From Antedon mediterranea (Eukaryota > Echinodermata > Crinoidea > Comatulida > Antedonidae): DNA of 64,000 bases. The stretch is from NCBI RefSeq assembly GCF_964355755.1, contig NC_092672.1, positions 36,636,501 to 36,700,500 of the forward strand, written 5' to 3'. The position numbers and the translations under genes were made by a program. Under the pieces are notes generated by a model, which did not search any database, was not told the DNA's origin, and saw nothing but the letters and a program-made list of their open reading frames with translations. Of this stretch, positions 10,371 through 23,374 are shown one piece after another (positions within the stretch are counted from its first letter, which is position 1; each line of letters starts with the position of its first letter).

Positions 10371-10730
10371 AGAGGATACTTTGTTGGGTCCCCAAAGTGT
10401 CCCCTTAATAAGGGTTCTCTACCGTGTTATCAAATCAACAATCTGTAGAACTAACTTCAATTTGCCGCCGTCTATTATCTTTAACACAGTTCGAACTTTC
10501 TCACATTGCTTGCAGCTCACTTTAAATTGAACGGACAGCCCTTATTAGTTTCGTGTCATCCCAAGTTAAAGTTCGTAACATTACAGCGGCCCATGATGTT
10601 AGTAATTAAAGAGATGGACAGCACACTATTTTGTTAATAAAGTACGGCACGTCAGAGAAGAGATAAAGTATGGAACGCCAAAACTCATGTAATCCGGATC
10701 CAATGAAAATTTTTATCAATTATCCAATAA

Positions 10731-10940
10731 CCAGCCGATTCTCGGTACTGCATCTATTTCCGAAGTATCATAGAACAATTTGGTAATATATCACATGTGT
10801 TTCACAAGTATCTGGAGTAACCTAATATTTAACCTAACCTTACATGATACTGCACCAAACATGATTCTGTATGATAAAACAAATATTCCTATGATACTTC
10901 GGAAATAGATAGATAGTATGTGGAAAAAGCACTGGGAAAC
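10731..10940. mobile_element. Palindromic MITE, family G, copy 1
   Basis: It shares the ordered segments CCGATTCTCGGTACTGCATC, CTATTTCCGAAGTATCAT, CACATGTGTTTCACA, AACCTAACCTTACATGATAC and the complement ATGATACTTCGGAAATAG with the copy at 50584-50792. Confidence 0.8.
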
Positions 10941-12665
10941 GGGTACAATAACCTGACAAAATATATAGATTGTTTTCTTTTTTCATAATATAACGGTAGA
11001 CATTGTCCAAGGTTGGTAACAATTTCTACAAATTCTATATCAGTGCATTTATACCCAACTTTTGACAACACCGCACAAGATGCGGCTGTCATGTTTCAAT
11101 AACCCCTTTCGTCAATCTTTGATAAAACGTTGAGTATCTAAACTATTTTATCTTATACTTCCAGCAATTTACAATTATGGTCTACGAAAGATATTTGTAC
11201 ATTTAAAAATTGTTTACATTGCAGTGAAGGAAACATAAAAGGCATCTTAGAAATACCTAATACCAAAATTGACGCAATAGACAATAAATTCAAATTCCAT
11301 TACATTTTGCCAAAAGGGCAAAAGGCAATTATGATTTGAGAAATGTGAATTTATTTATGTCAACATCTGTTTGCAATATAATAAATTTTCCACATAAAGT
11401 ATTATTTCATGTTGCTAAATATGTCAATACAAAATTCACCTTCCATTCTCGTTGAACTACATTCTTTGAAATAAAAATTACAAAATGTCACATTCAGCCT
11501 AGGATTATCAAATAATATTTATTAAATTCTATTAAACCCCATTTGGAATGCTATTGATCCCCATTTGGAATTCTATTAAATTGTAACTAAATATCAAAGT
11601 TGATATGTAGAACTGTAGTCGAAAGTTGTTTATGGTTTGATTATTCGACAATTCTTATTTAGTACAATTTCGTTAGTAGAGAGAAGACATATTATCGACG
11701 TATTACCTTTTTTCTGTCTTCGTAAATATTTTTTTTACACAAATGTTATATTAAACACCATTAGTGCATGAACTTGAAATGATGTTCCACTCAATTATTT
11801 TTTTTTTATGGGAAAAAAAAAATAAAAACTGAACTTGATAAGATAAACTTATTCATAGAATATTCATAAATCAACTGATTTAATTTTGTTGGTGGGAAAC
11901 GTAATTTGCTATCGAGTCTAATGTCTCATCAGAGTGCAACTAATGACTTGAAATGCATTTGTATTTTTAATGTAAAAATGCATCCGTTTTTGTGTGTAAT
12001 TTTCAAATAAGATAATTTATTATTTGAAAGGACTTATATTAAGACACTAAGCTTTTTTATTCATAGTAAAAAAAAATACGACAGTTCGCTGTTTGGTAAC
12101 ATTTCATGGTGGCAACACGCTTTGACCATAAGCTATATACTACCAACTACCAATATAATATCGCATAAATAGAAAGCATGTTTCCACTGGTATAATAACG
12201 GAAGGGTCGTCACATGATACCAATTTCGTCCCATAGACAAAAGTCACGTGCCCGATAAGAGACTCATCTTTCATACATAACTTATCATAGTATAAGTCAC
12301 CATTTCCTAACGATGTGATATCCCTATATTATTACCGTTACGGGACTTGCTTTGCCCGTATGGTTGTGTAGGGCTATGCGGTAAATTGAATCTGTGACAC
12401 TTTGCAGTTGGTTGAGTAAATTGGACAGAACAGCTGAGATAACTTCACTAGTAATATTTACATCAAAAAGAAAGGTATGAGATAGGTGAATAGTATTGCA
12501 AAAGACGGAGAACTAGAGTTGGTATGTCTTCCGTTAACACTTCTAGGCCTACTGTACATACATACACACCTGAATTAACCGGAGGGCTAAATAGTTAAGA
12601 AATCATCCTCTTGAACTCGTACGAATGTATCTTAACTGATCACGTGTTTAATATGTTTTAACAAG

Positions 12666-12833
12666 TTCTGTGTACACTATCAAACTAGTGTGACAACAAA
12701 GTTGAATGAAACCCAAATAATATGGTAGTGATATGTCTAAATATGGTAGTGATATGACATCATTATGTCCGTATATGGGCACATCACATTTTTTTTTTGT
12801 CACATAAAAGTTTTATAGTGTAGACAGAGCTTT
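12666..12833. mobile_element. Palindromic MITE, family A, copy 2
   Basis: Inverted ends TGTACACTATCAAACTAG and ATAGTGTAGACAGAGCTT, with TA following the right end. The middle carries a short duplication of the ATATGGTAGTGATATG arm. Confidence 0.85.
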
Positions 12834-14636
12834 ACAGTGTTCCCCTCTTCCAATATTATAGGCTTATACGTTAAATAAATAAGTTTGAGTCTGATCATTT
12901 GGAGATTCCTTTTCACTTACATTTCGAAGATTCTGTTCCTTATTTTAAATACTATTTCACATTTGTTATTATATAAAGACAACTGAATATTACGCAAGTA
13001 AATATAAACAAAATACGGAAGAACATCATGTTAAATCGTATGGTAAAACGTCCTTTTCTTTTCTCTCCCTCATACAAGGAAGAGCGACATACATAGCAGC
13101 ATGAAGTTGAAATCGCTTGACAATTTTGAATCTAAAATGTAGGCCTATACAATATTGATTTAAAATTGGCTTACACCATTCGCGTCAGTTTACAAAAAAA
13201 CATTATATTGCAATTGGATTTTCTCTGGTAATAGAATCTTTATATAATATAATTTATGACATTTTTTGTCTATTATGGATTTCACAGTGAAGGTATTAAC
13301 GCACATTACATCGACAATAATTATATCGCAATAACTTTTAGAAAAATTCAACCTCGTTTCGCTAACGTTACAAGTAAATTACTTCGGAAATATTATAATT
13401 TGACCACTACCATTAGTTTTATATGATAATATGACCACTGGAACTCGTTAAGCCACTTATTATGACTTGTATTGTTTTATAATGAGATATAACATATTGT
13501 TCCAGTTCTGTTATAATTGTGTTTTGAATAGAATTAACTTATAATATGCTACAGTAATTGAGATCAAGTTAATCGTCTAAAGATTAAACTAATTCGCATT
13601 ATTGCGGCCAATACACAGCTTAAAAAACAAATGTTCAAACAAAACAAACAACCATGTTGAACGCTGAACAAGGCGATATACATGGCTGCAGTCGCAAATT
13701 TGAGTCAGTGTTTACCGACCGACCAACTGACCAACCAACCAACCGACCGACATAGTGAGCTGTTAAAGTCGCGTTTGCACCTGACTAAAAATGGACCATT
13801 AACAATACCGTAATAACACACTTTCTAGTTGCATCATACTCATTTTGAAAGTAATCAATCAGGACTAATAATAAATAAATATTGTTTAGTTCATAACTAT
13901 AGTGCCCTACACACAATATTAGGCTCAACATTTATGAGAAAAGGGCTGCGGATTCCAAAAACTCTATATGGCTGTTTTACTTTATCTTTTTGCATAAGTT
14001 ATATTCAGCATCATACTCTTTAGAAAGTATCTTTTAGTACTAGTGATAAGTAAATATTGATATTGTTCAGTTCGTGTAATAGTTAACTATCGTTCTATAA
14101 AAACAAAATATTAGGCTTAACGTCACAGATTGATGAGACTGAGAAAAGGGCTATGGCTTGAACAAATTGTACGATGAAATCTAATGTTAAACCAACCTCC
14201 AATACAACCACCATAATTGCCTTCAATCGCAGAATTAATAAATCCTTTTGCGTATTTGTATATCCATTGAGATCCAGCCACTGATGCATTGTCATTTTTT
14301 TTACACTAGTTTTTCTTTGGATTTAATTTAATTACATCTGTTAAGTATGATTACTGACCAACACATTAAGACTAAGTATTAAGCAAACTTCCTAAATGTC
14401 TTCAAGTCCATAATTGTACATTTAACACATTCCTCTCTTTCTTATTTAATGGCAAATTGTACGATCTGTGGTGACAAGATTTAAATGATTTCAGACACAC
14501 TGGTGTCAATAAACGACGCGTATGAATATTCTCCATAGAGTTTAAGAGTATACATTTTGACAACAAACTGGACACATTAAACACATGCACACAACATAAT
14601 TAAAAAAACTTGCTAAAAATTGCTAAACGCTTCGCT

Positions 14637-14755
14637 TTAAACTCTGTCTATACTATCAAACTTTTGACCAAAAAAAATGTCATGTGCCCAAATATGGTAG
14701 TGATATGGCATAATCATTAATCATAATGTTTGATAGTGTAGACAGAAGTAGAGCT
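14637..14755. mobile_element. Palindromic MITE, family A, copy 3 (internally deleted)
   Basis: Both ends are present (AACTCTGTCTATACTATCAA ... GATAGTGTAGACAGA). The right GGGCACATCACA arm is missing. Confidence 0.8.
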
Positions 14756-15218
14756 TAAGATTGTTTTGATAAAATGTATACGTTAATTGCTATACAGTTT
14801 TCTTAAGAAACATATTCTGTTACAAGATTTGTAATTTGTTTTTTTAATAAGGGAATAAAATCGCGTCTTAATTAAGAAACCAATAAGTGTATATATTTTA
14901 ATGTTCATATACAACGATTATTTTGATTTTAAAAATTAGATAAAAGTATCGATGTTAGTATAGTATAGATCGTCATAATTTTTTTTCTCATGGCATTTGT
15001 CTAGCCGCTCTCAGTGGTATCCAGAGTGTTATTTCCAGAATGTCATTCAAATTAAGACAAATAAATGACGGTGCGGAATTGTTAAAATCTAGAGGCTCAT
15101 GTGATCACATGTATGAGTTTATGTTTCGGGAAAATACAAGTTGTCCTACCGTATTTAAAAAACAAGACGCAAGATCACACATCAATTATTGCATTCACCG
15201 CAACATTTGCAACATTTA

Positions 15219-15330
15219 AAGCTCTGTCTACACTTTGTGATGTGCCCATATATGGACATGATGATGTCATAATGTATAACTACCATATTTGGGCAAATCT
15301 GTAACTTTTATGATAGTGTAGACAGAGCGC
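15219..15330. mobile_element. Palindromic MITE, family A, copy 4 (short)
   Basis: TA precedes AAGCTCTGTCTACACT and the right end is GATAGTGTAGACAGAGC. The left CAAACTTTATG segment is deleted. Confidence 0.8.
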
Positions 15331-15480
15331 TAGGCCTGCCATTTCATCCTCCATTCATGAAATCGAAACCATTCTGATTGTCATTTAGTCCTGCCTATAT
15401 TTTCTATTGTTATAATTGTATTATTTTTAAGGTAATTTGTCTTGTCCAAATGTTGATGAAAACATTTTCTCCTCGGTGTC

Positions 15481-15589
15481 TGACTATACAAATGTCACAT
15501 GTGTGACTATACAAATGTCACATGTGTGACTATACAAATGTCACATGTGTGACTATACAAATGTCACATGTGTGACTATACAAATGTCA
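15481..15589. repeat. 23-bp minisatellite
   Basis: The unit TGACTATACAAATGTCACATGTG repeats about 4.7 times with almost no differences, indicating recent expansion. Each unit holds the palindrome CACATGTG. Confidence 0.95.
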
Positions 15590-17397
15590 GGTGCTTAGTA
15601 CGTTTCAACAGCTAACTACACAGCTGGTTAAGTATTGTTTATTTTCATATTCTTACATTAATAAGTATGAGAACGTAAAGTGAGTATCTTTTCAAATCTC
15701 TTCCAACCTGCACAACTCACTACCGATTACTCATACTTTGATCATCATCATCATTTTCTTCTGAAGGTAACGAACCGTAAATGTGTCATCCACTGATAGC
15801 AAACAACTTAAATTACGTAGGTACTACTTTAAAAATAATTATGACAATATTAATCATCTTGTTTTATATAAAATAACACATACGATGAAGACTATTGATT
15901 GATTACTATATAATATTACACGAGAATAGAATCTTTTTATGAACTTTAAGAAAATAATTAGCTGCGCTTTGCACAATTTGGTACAGTGTAATATTAATTA
16001 AATTATAAAGTAATTTGCTAGCTTAAAATAGATAAAGTAACATTTAGAAACATTCTTGTCTGATTGGACATGACAATGAATATTAATGTTTACGAAAACA
16101 TTACAAATACTATTATGTTAATTTATTTCAATTAATTTATCTAACAACAATAATACCACTGATATTTCATTTTATGAGAAAACGATTTAAAAAAATGTAT
16201 TGTTGGAAATTAAGAATACGTTACAATCTCACAGACACATCCGGCAGCCACATTTCAAAACAAGTACGAATTTATGCTGTACTAGTTAACTGTGGTAGCA
16301 TTCATACACAAAATACACTTTTTTCATAGTTTATTTTATTTGTCCAAAAAAGTCAAAAAGTCTTTATGAATATAAATACTGTATTCTAATTATTGTTGTA
16401 ATCGGACGTTTCTAGTATTTAGCATCGATAAACACGACATCCGGGACAAACAGATGGAAAGATTGATTGTTGAAAAGATGCATGTTATTAAATGAAATGA
16501 AAGCAGTAATGACTAGGATAATATCACAAAATTAAAAGAATAAATGATATGACGATTAGTTACCGACATCTAATCAGGATAAGTAGTGTTTTTATAACCT
16601 AGATTTTAGCTATGCGCTCTAATTTGTAGCTACGGGGGTTTGATCGCTTCTGACGGCTTTTCTGCCTTTATCGTTCGGGATCTACGGCAACATGTAGCGG
16701 TGGCCAAGCTAATGAACTTAAAGTTTAGCTGCATGAATTGCCCAAAGTCACAACCAAGCATACATTTCTTTTTTATAGAGTTGATGAGTATGTGTAATTG
16801 TTTTAAAAGTTTGCGAAGAGTAAAAGATAAAGATACTCTTGGTTCGAGTTCAAATTACATAACAAAGTTATGGATTATGCGAACAGTCTCTTTACTCTTT
16901 GTAACGAGATTTATACCAGTCACTTGAATGAAAACTAAAGTTGGAAAAGAGACAATCTAAAAGATAAATACCAGGATTGAATTCAGCCATACTAATCTGA
17001 TAGATTAGAAAAAAATAACAAGATATGTTATTATTCAATCAATCTATGTTGCATTGTTATCGTAATAAGTTACGATCTAATCGATTTAATCTACAACTTA
17101 CAAATTGAGTTGTCATCTATTAATTGGTGAGAGGTATAATTGTATAAGAGATATAGAAAGAAATATGAATTATAGATTTATAAATATATACACAGTCCGG
17201 TGAGGATTACATGACTTTGTAAGAGACGAAACTTACCATCAGTTTGGCGGTTTTTTTTGTACTTTACAAATAGCTTTGATCGCAAGTGGAAAGAGTTTTA
17301 GTAAAACATCGATATCACAAATTGTAACTTGGCCTTTTGACACCCGGCCCATAATTGGAAATTAGAATTGGAAATAAAAAGACAATATTGTAATTGT

Positions 17398-17529
17398 TCT
17401 CGGGTGGGACGCGAACCCACGACCTCCAGATCACTAGCCTGGCGTTCATACCTCTAGACCACCCAGCTTGCGCTGATGGCTAGTGGTTAGATTCGAGTCT
17501 AAGTAAGCAGCGGGTACTGTACCAACAAG
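17398..17529 (-). mobile_element. tRNA-derived insertion (SINE or tRNA pseudogene)
   Basis: On the minus strand 17469-17398 shows box A (TGGTCTAGAGG), an anticodon arm CCAGG/TCTGG with loop CTAGTGA, a T arm GTGGG/CCCAC with loop TTCGCGT, and a near box B (GGTTCGCGTCC). The acceptor stem is mostly mismatched, so it is not a working tRNA. The 11-bp direct repeat ATTGTAATTGT at 17387-17397 and 17530-17540 flanks the block like a target-site duplication. The plus strand of the other half (TGGCTAGTGGTTAGATTCGA) is also tRNA-like. Confidence 0.7.
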
Positions 17530-17684
17530 ATTGTAATTGTAGTTTTTCGTCAGGGAGTTAAGTAATTAGATGTTTTGCCCTACTCTGACGTAATTTGTAC
17601 TTTATAATAAGTACATTTGAGAATACTTGCGAAAAAAAAAAATGAATGGAAAATGTGATAAAAAGAAATTAATAAGATATATAC

Positions 17685-17840
17685 CTTCACTTAAAACTTC
17701 ATACGTGTCTGCAGACTTAAAGAATTTCAAATGATAAGAAAATGTAATGTTGGCTAGAATATTCTTGCTTTCATTTATCTGTTGTGCAGCTAATTCTACT
17801 ATATCTCGTTCTTTTTGTGTTGGATCTTCTAACATTACTC
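17685..17840 (-). CDS. iGluR exon 2: amino-terminal domain
   Basis: The exon encodes 51 full codons beginning VMLEDPTQKERDIVELAAQQ. This matches the first strand and helix of the periplasmic-binding-protein-like amino-terminal domain, where the A-x-x-x-I-N helix is typical. The acceptor is a T-run ending in CAG and the donor is GTATAT. The exon ends in phase 1 (G) and joins TT of exon 3 to make a valine. Sequons NES and NIT are present. Confidence 0.9.
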
Positions 17841-18177
17841 CTGAAAAAAAAAAGTGAAAACGTAATGAGTTAAGACACATAGACAGGTAAACTTTATTAT
17901 AATAAAAAGAACATTACATTTTATGTAGGCTGCAATCTGTCGTCACATTTCGTACTTATAGATGTAAGAATCGACTAACGACCCTGAAGATGAAATGGAA
18001 AATATGGGCATATTTTACGATGCTCGTGCTGCTTTACCGCTGACGAAAACGAAGTGGAGTCAGGCCTAGCCTATCATCCATCTTGTTTCAAACTTTTATA
18101 TTTTATAATAAGCAATACAAACATACCCAGAGCTTTACTTAAATACTATAATATTAATTCATATTTATTCATTTTTA

Positions 18178-18218
18178 ATTTGACCTTGTATTTGACCTTG
18201 TATTTGACCTTGTATTTG
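18178..18218. repeat. 13-bp tandem repeat, three copies
   Basis: The unit TTTGACCTTGTAT is repeated three times without change. Confidence 0.9.
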
Positions 18219-18469
18219 GTTGCTTGAGATTAGTCAAATCCACAATCCATGTTCTGGAACATTGTAAATTATAATTATAATTTCATTGCTTCTAATAAAA
18301 ATCATTATAAATGTCAACACAGTAATGCATCGAATCACTAAGCGATTTAAAACAGGCAGTTAGGATTTAGGGATAAGCAGATGAAATCATTACTTTAACG
18401 GAGAAAACTACTGAAATCGTTCTACGCGAAGCAAACAACAATACAAAAAGTGAATGTGATCTTCTGAAC

Positions 18470-18622
18470 ATGCGCAGAATGTGTCAGGATGTTGATGAGT
18501 GTGCGCACTCGATTGTGTCAGCATGTTGATGAGAGTGCGCAGAATGTGTCAAAATGTTGATGAGTGTGCGCACTCGAACGTGTCAGAATGTTGATGAGAG
18601 TGCGCACTCGAATGTGTCAGTA
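18470..18622. repeat. 34-bp minisatellite, four copies
   Basis: Units begin GTGTCAGNATGTTGATGAG and alternate between GAGT and GAGA before GTGCGCACTCG. One unit is 31 bases long and lacks CTCG. Confidence 0.9.
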
Positions 18623-20050
18623 TGTATCACAAAACTCGTTATAGATAGTTTATTTTGGTGAAATAAAGAGACAATGGACTGATAGATTATCGACTCGAAG
18701 GCTCTTTATTGCCACGGCTTCCATACTCCTTCGGCATTAATCGATAGGCCTACAAATCACGACACACTCACGTCGATGCAAATCCTTCCCCAGGTGTATA
18801 AGACAATTAACTCGATGACCACCGGTTATAACTTAGGCCTTCCTTCAAACCAACTTGTAAATATTGTATTAGGATTATATGTAAACAATCACATCAAATG
18901 CTGATTCTTTAATTTAACCATGGAGCTATACAACTAATCTTATAGCTCCGTGATTTAACATCACTCAACTCATTAACTGAAATACACTGAAATTTATGGT
19001 TTAAATTTGCTATTTGGCGTTAATTTAAAGGACAATTAATGACATCATGGTTAAGGTTGTTTTTTTTTCTTTTCGATTAACCATCAACTATCGCTAATAA
19101 TGACACTAATTAAACCGAATAAAACATTTTTGCGACCCGGTCCAGATTGCTTAATAGAAATTTCACTGTTTGTTAGTTTATAAACATTTCAGTTAATGCA
19201 GTTAAATCCTGTTATATACCGTAACTAAAAAGTACTGCTGCCAAAGAAAATACGATCCGTGATTTAGTCGCGAGTAACACGCCGACCCGGCACGATAGTA
19301 GTATGTGTTACTATAACACACGCAAATCCAAGCCCTCGGCTAGAATAGCTGTTAAAAAAAACACAACACACGATTGAACATATTGAAGATATTCTATAAT
19401 CTACTTTTTCCTGTAATTTTGTTCTTTGATGACTTTTTGTTTTGTCGTCAACTATGTTAACATGTTTACGTTTTCCAAACTATCTTTCCAATAACTTGAC
19501 AACACTACAATTCATTCATTTTCGCTGTCTTTTTTTTCACAAAAACAGTACTAGCGAAAATAAAAGGGTGATCTATGAAATCTATGTAAAACTATTATAA
19601 TAAATATTATAACCTCAGGCCAATACAAATAATACATAAAAGTAAATATGCGGAACTCAATGCTTAGAGTAGAATGGATATACGGTACTTGAGGATGCAT
19701 GGAAAAAGAGTTTATACAGCAAGGGAAATTTGACAACATACACAGAGCAGTCATGATTAGTTTTTTCTGACGTAAGTCTTTAATTTAATATAAATAAATT
19801 GTATATACATGTAGGATATACGATATCCTGTTTGACAAATATTTACACAAACCTTTCTTTTTTTTCATCAAACCTCATCAAATTGTGGTCCTTTAAAGTT
19901 ATGTATCAACACCACTAATCAGGCTGTGTAACCTAGTTTCTTTCATAGTCTCTTTTTCCAGAATGATAACATTATCTATCTAATGAGAAGGGGTCTGGCC
20001 CAGGGAGGCAAACAAAATACCAACACCGCCTCAATTTCCAGACAGTACGG

Positions 20051-20241
20051 TATGGAACGCCGAATCCATTATTGTCAATTATAGCTTGGCAGACTGAACA
20101 CCTAAAGTCGTCGTAAGGCCTTTAACATCAGCATCAGTATGGAACGCCGAATCCATTACTGTCACTTACAGCTTGGCAGACCGAACACCCAAAGTCGTCC
20201 AAAGACCTAATCACCATTAGTATGGAACGCCGAATTCAATA
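20051..20241. repeat. About 85-bp tandem repeat, 2.3 copies
   Basis: TATGGAACGCCGAATCCATT starts at 20051 and 20138 and, diverged, at 20221. Units share AGCTTGGCAGAC and GAACACC plus AAAGTCGTC. A stray TATGGAACGCC also occurs near 10669. Confidence 0.88.
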
Positions 20242-21676
20242 ACTGTCAACGATGTCCCAATTTGTAGACATCATGATTTTCAGATGTGACGGCGGACAGC
20301 AAAGCCTGAAATAGGCCCAATATTGCCAACCGCTATCATGTACGATACGATCTCTTATATAACACCAGCCTCTCCCTGTAGCTACATACATTTGTTGATG
20401 TTTTTCTTTAGTTTCTATGACATGATTAATTTCATTATTTTTTTTTTTTAGCGTAATTGGTAACTTGATGTTTTGAATGTGCTAACGGCATTTACTCGTT
20501 ATGATTCTTCCTCAGACTTGGTAATAATGTTCAGCTTCTTTTTTTTTTCTTGACAGATCAGTTTCCTAACTTGTAGTACGAGACAAACACTGATTAATTA
20601 AACTATGTCACGTTTGCCTTTTACGTTGAGAAGACTATATAGAGGCTTATATGACTACGACTGCCTGATTAATTTACTTAGGCCTATGTATACAAGGACC
20701 CCCTTAAATGCGATCTTCATTGTGTCACTAATGATAAGATCCGCAATAATCTTCAGATGGTTGAAATATAGGCCTAGTTTTTTTTTATGCAGGAAAAAAA
20801 ATAGACGTACATGTGATCGTTCGTTAGTGACAGCACGAGAAAGATTAACGACGACGCGCGTACAAAATGTGATATAAGACTTTAAAATCTAAACGGACTT
20901 GACAAACAAAGCGTTATGAGTGGAAACGAAGTGTTAAGCGGGTAGGATAGGTAAAATACAGTGTTTAACTGGGATATTGTGTAGTAACATATTTGGTTCC
21001 GTGTGTTATGTTGGTAGGCCTATAACATTCAGAACAAATTACGCGTTGTTTAAAGTAACGATCGGTACATTTTATCGGCTGTTCAACAATTGCATCCGAC
21101 ACGTGACTTTTACTCTAATACGATCAATAATATAAAATTATATAAGTTTTAAAATACATTTTATAAGGAAATCCTAATGTTTATTTTCAACCCAAAATAG
21201 AAAAGAAACAAATTAGTTGGGTTTAGGGTATTTTCTCGATCCGTTGGTTCTGATCCACCTTTTAAACTTTAGGTTCGGGTTTCTTGCATATATTTCTATG
21301 CATCGAAAATGCAATAACAATAACATTAAATTAAATATCCACGCGCAATCACATAACCTAAGCCCACGCAATATTCTCTGATTTCTTGCAATTAATGAAA
21401 TAAAAGCTTCAAATGTATGAATGATGAATGAAATGTATGTTTGGGATCCACACATACATTAATCAATTAACTTAGTTAAGTTGAATATGGTTATAATTAC
21501 CTTTCCTTATTATTGACCATCGTATGAAGTGCCGATTTCATATTTTATTTACAATATTCGTCACCACAACGTATCATCTGACGCACTATGCGTTTACACC
21601 TTATACGGCCTTTGTACGCGCGCGTACAAGTATCTTTCCGCGTTGGTTTCAATACAAATGACCAACGTTGTTGTTA

Positions 21677-22203
21677 ACGTTTTCCGTCTTCCGACATTAC
21701 GCTTTCCACAATTTGTTTCCATTTTTTTCTGTTTATGGCAGCATGGTTTGTTATTGTGTTTGTGTCTACTAGTCCTTGTAAGTCTTTCTTTATTTGATTC
21801 ATCCAGTTATTTCTTGGTCTTCCTACGGGTCGATTTACTTTCCTGTTAGTTTCCTTCATTGTTTGTTTGATTGGGGTATCATCCGGTAATCTAATTATGT
21901 GTCCATACCAGTTTAGTCTCCTTCGTTTAATTCTTTTACTCCATTCTTCTTGTTTTGTTATCTCGTATATTTTCGTGTTAAACACTCTATATCTGTTAAT
22001 TTAATATCTATCATCTTTCGCAACATTTTCCTGTGATATATATCTATACTCTCTTGTAATTTTTTGTTTAGTACCCAGAGTTCACTATTATATAAGAAAA
22101 TACTTGCTATGTATGCGTCAAACAAACGGGATTTCACGTCTATAGACATCGTTTTGTGTTCTAGCGACGACTTCAGCTTGTTATATGCCATAGCTGCTAG
22201 TGA
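21677..22203 (-). mobile_element. 3' end of a non-LTR retrotransposon (LINE), frameshifted relic
   Basis: The minus strand encodes, in two frames, the region after the reverse transcriptase core of LINE ORF2. The first piece (22203-21958) reads SLAAMAYNKLKSSLE, SRLFDAYIASIFLYNSELW, YHRKMLRKMI. The second (21985-21677) reads ITKQEEWSKRIKRRRLNWYGHIIRLPDD and PVGRPRNNWMNQIKKDL, then a stop. These words (FLYNSE.W, R.L.W.GH..R, GRP...W) are typical of LINE C-terminal thumb and connection regions. A frameshift near 21970-21990 separates the pieces, and a stop lies just upstream. It is 5'-truncated and not functional. Confidence 0.85.
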
Positions 22204-22322
22204 TTTTCTTCAACGTTGGTGGTCTAAAATGTTGGTTTTAGAATTATTTTTAATTGATCTGGGTTAGATTTTGACTCTGATCATGAATGCTACCATACTA
22301 CATTAAATACATGCATGCCTTA

Positions 22323-22458
22323 AGCTTTTTCTACACTATAAAACATTATGTGACAACAAAATGTGATGTGCCCATAGATACGATGACGTCAAATCACTAC
22401 CATATTTGGGCACATTACACTTCTTTTGTCAAACTAGTTTGATAGTGTAGAGAGCTTT
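22323..22458. mobile_element. Palindromic MITE, family A, copy 5
   Basis: Ends TTTTTCTACACTATAAAACA and AGTTTGATAGTGTAGAGAGC. The internal GATGTGCCCATA and GGGCACATTACAC arms are intact. Confidence 0.85.
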
Positions 22459-23179
22459 TTTCAACTATAAATTCCAATTTGAATAACAAACTATGCCATT
22501 TTTTACACTGGCCCTGTTTATACATTTTCTAAGCACCCACACGGCTCATATATTGTCTGTTTGATTGATTCAACAACACAACAACAGTCGCAATATAATC
22601 CATTGAAATGTAGAAAGTTGGTGATCATTTTTAACTTAAATGAGATATAACAGCATATCGATGTCAATCTCATGAAGAGAGTTTGAACAGAATGATTGAC
22701 CATCGACGACGATGAGTTATGGTCATCTAAGTTTCTGTTTAATGATGACCACATTAACAGTGGTCAGTAAACTATCGACAACAAACATGCATATTTATTA
22801 AACGAATTGTGATAGTTTTATTTCGAATTTGTGTTTTTATCCATCGTCAACAACTGCAATTAGTGACTTTTAAAAAGCGATTGTTAACTATTCAGGGAGT
22901 TTGTGAACAGTTTTATCTCTGCCTCCTGTCACTCACACAAGTCAACATTCTGTTTTGTTGCGATATTTCAAGTTACCGATGGGAAACAAATATTTTTTTA
23001 GTTTTCAATAAAATATCAAGCATATCTCTATTAAAATCTAAAATATTCCTTCGAGCCATGACTGTACGTTGTCATTATCGAAAAACTAGCGGCCCCACAC
23101 AAAATAGCAGTCTTAAACACAATGCCATGAAGAACTCGAAATCTAAAGCATATAGCCAAAAGCAATTGGGATTCAACAC

Positions 23180-23278
23180 ACTTGGTTGCCATTAGAGGAC
23201 GCAACGCAAGAGAACGAACGCGTAACATAATTGGCCAATCGCAAAAGATATTTTGCACATTCTTGCGTTGCGCCCTAA
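23180..23278. mobile_element. Family B MITE, degenerate copy
   Basis: Begins CTTGGTTGCCATTAGAGGAC and ends TTGCGTTGCGCCCTAAAG. The right GTGGGAACCAAG end is missing and the next copy abuts it. Confidence 0.7.
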
Positions 23279-23374
23279 AGCTTGGTTCCCACTAGGACGC
23301 ATCACAAGGACGTAAACACAACATGAGTTTAACAAATTACGTCGTTGCGTTGCGTCCAAGTGGGAACCAAGCTT
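23279..23374. mobile_element. Family B MITE, abutting copy
   Basis: Begins CTTGGTTCCCACTAGGACGC and ends GCGTCCAAGTGGGAACCAAG. It is a short form with both inverted ends. Confidence 0.88.

Larger units (their letters stand above)
9947..10412. mobile_element. Element family F, interrupted by family C
   Basis: The left part (9947-10030) contains CTATTCAAGGGGACAC and GTTTTAACACACG. The right part (10371-10412) contains TTGTTGGGTC and GTGTCCCCTTAATAAG. The same words in the same order occur uninterrupted at 58700-58845, which shows that the family C element at 10031-10370 is a later insertion. Confidence 0.65.
8512..17684 (-). other. iGluR intron 2
   Basis: This 9.2 kb intron contains family A, B, C, D, E, F and G elements, a 23-bp minisatellite (15481-15589) and a tRNA-derived insertion (17398-17529). 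The intervals 11100-12660, 12840-14630 and 15600-17380 are AT-rich and show no gene or element that I can recognise. Confidence 0.8.

Noticed and set aside
11059-11085. Possible 26-base microexon of the receptor reading ASCAVLSK after an ACAG acceptor
   Set aside because: It has no GT donor in the required phase. Exon 2 and exon 3 join directly in phase (GAA G + TT TGT) and give the expected family sequence EVCSWIEENITALVSS.
15481-15589. CRISPR-like array
   Set aside because: Units are contiguous with no unique spacers and the context is an animal intron; it is a minisatellite.
17398-17469. Functional tRNA with anticodon AGT
   Set aside because: The acceptor stem is mispaired in most positions, box B has a mismatch, and direct repeats flank it, so it looks like an inserted derivative.
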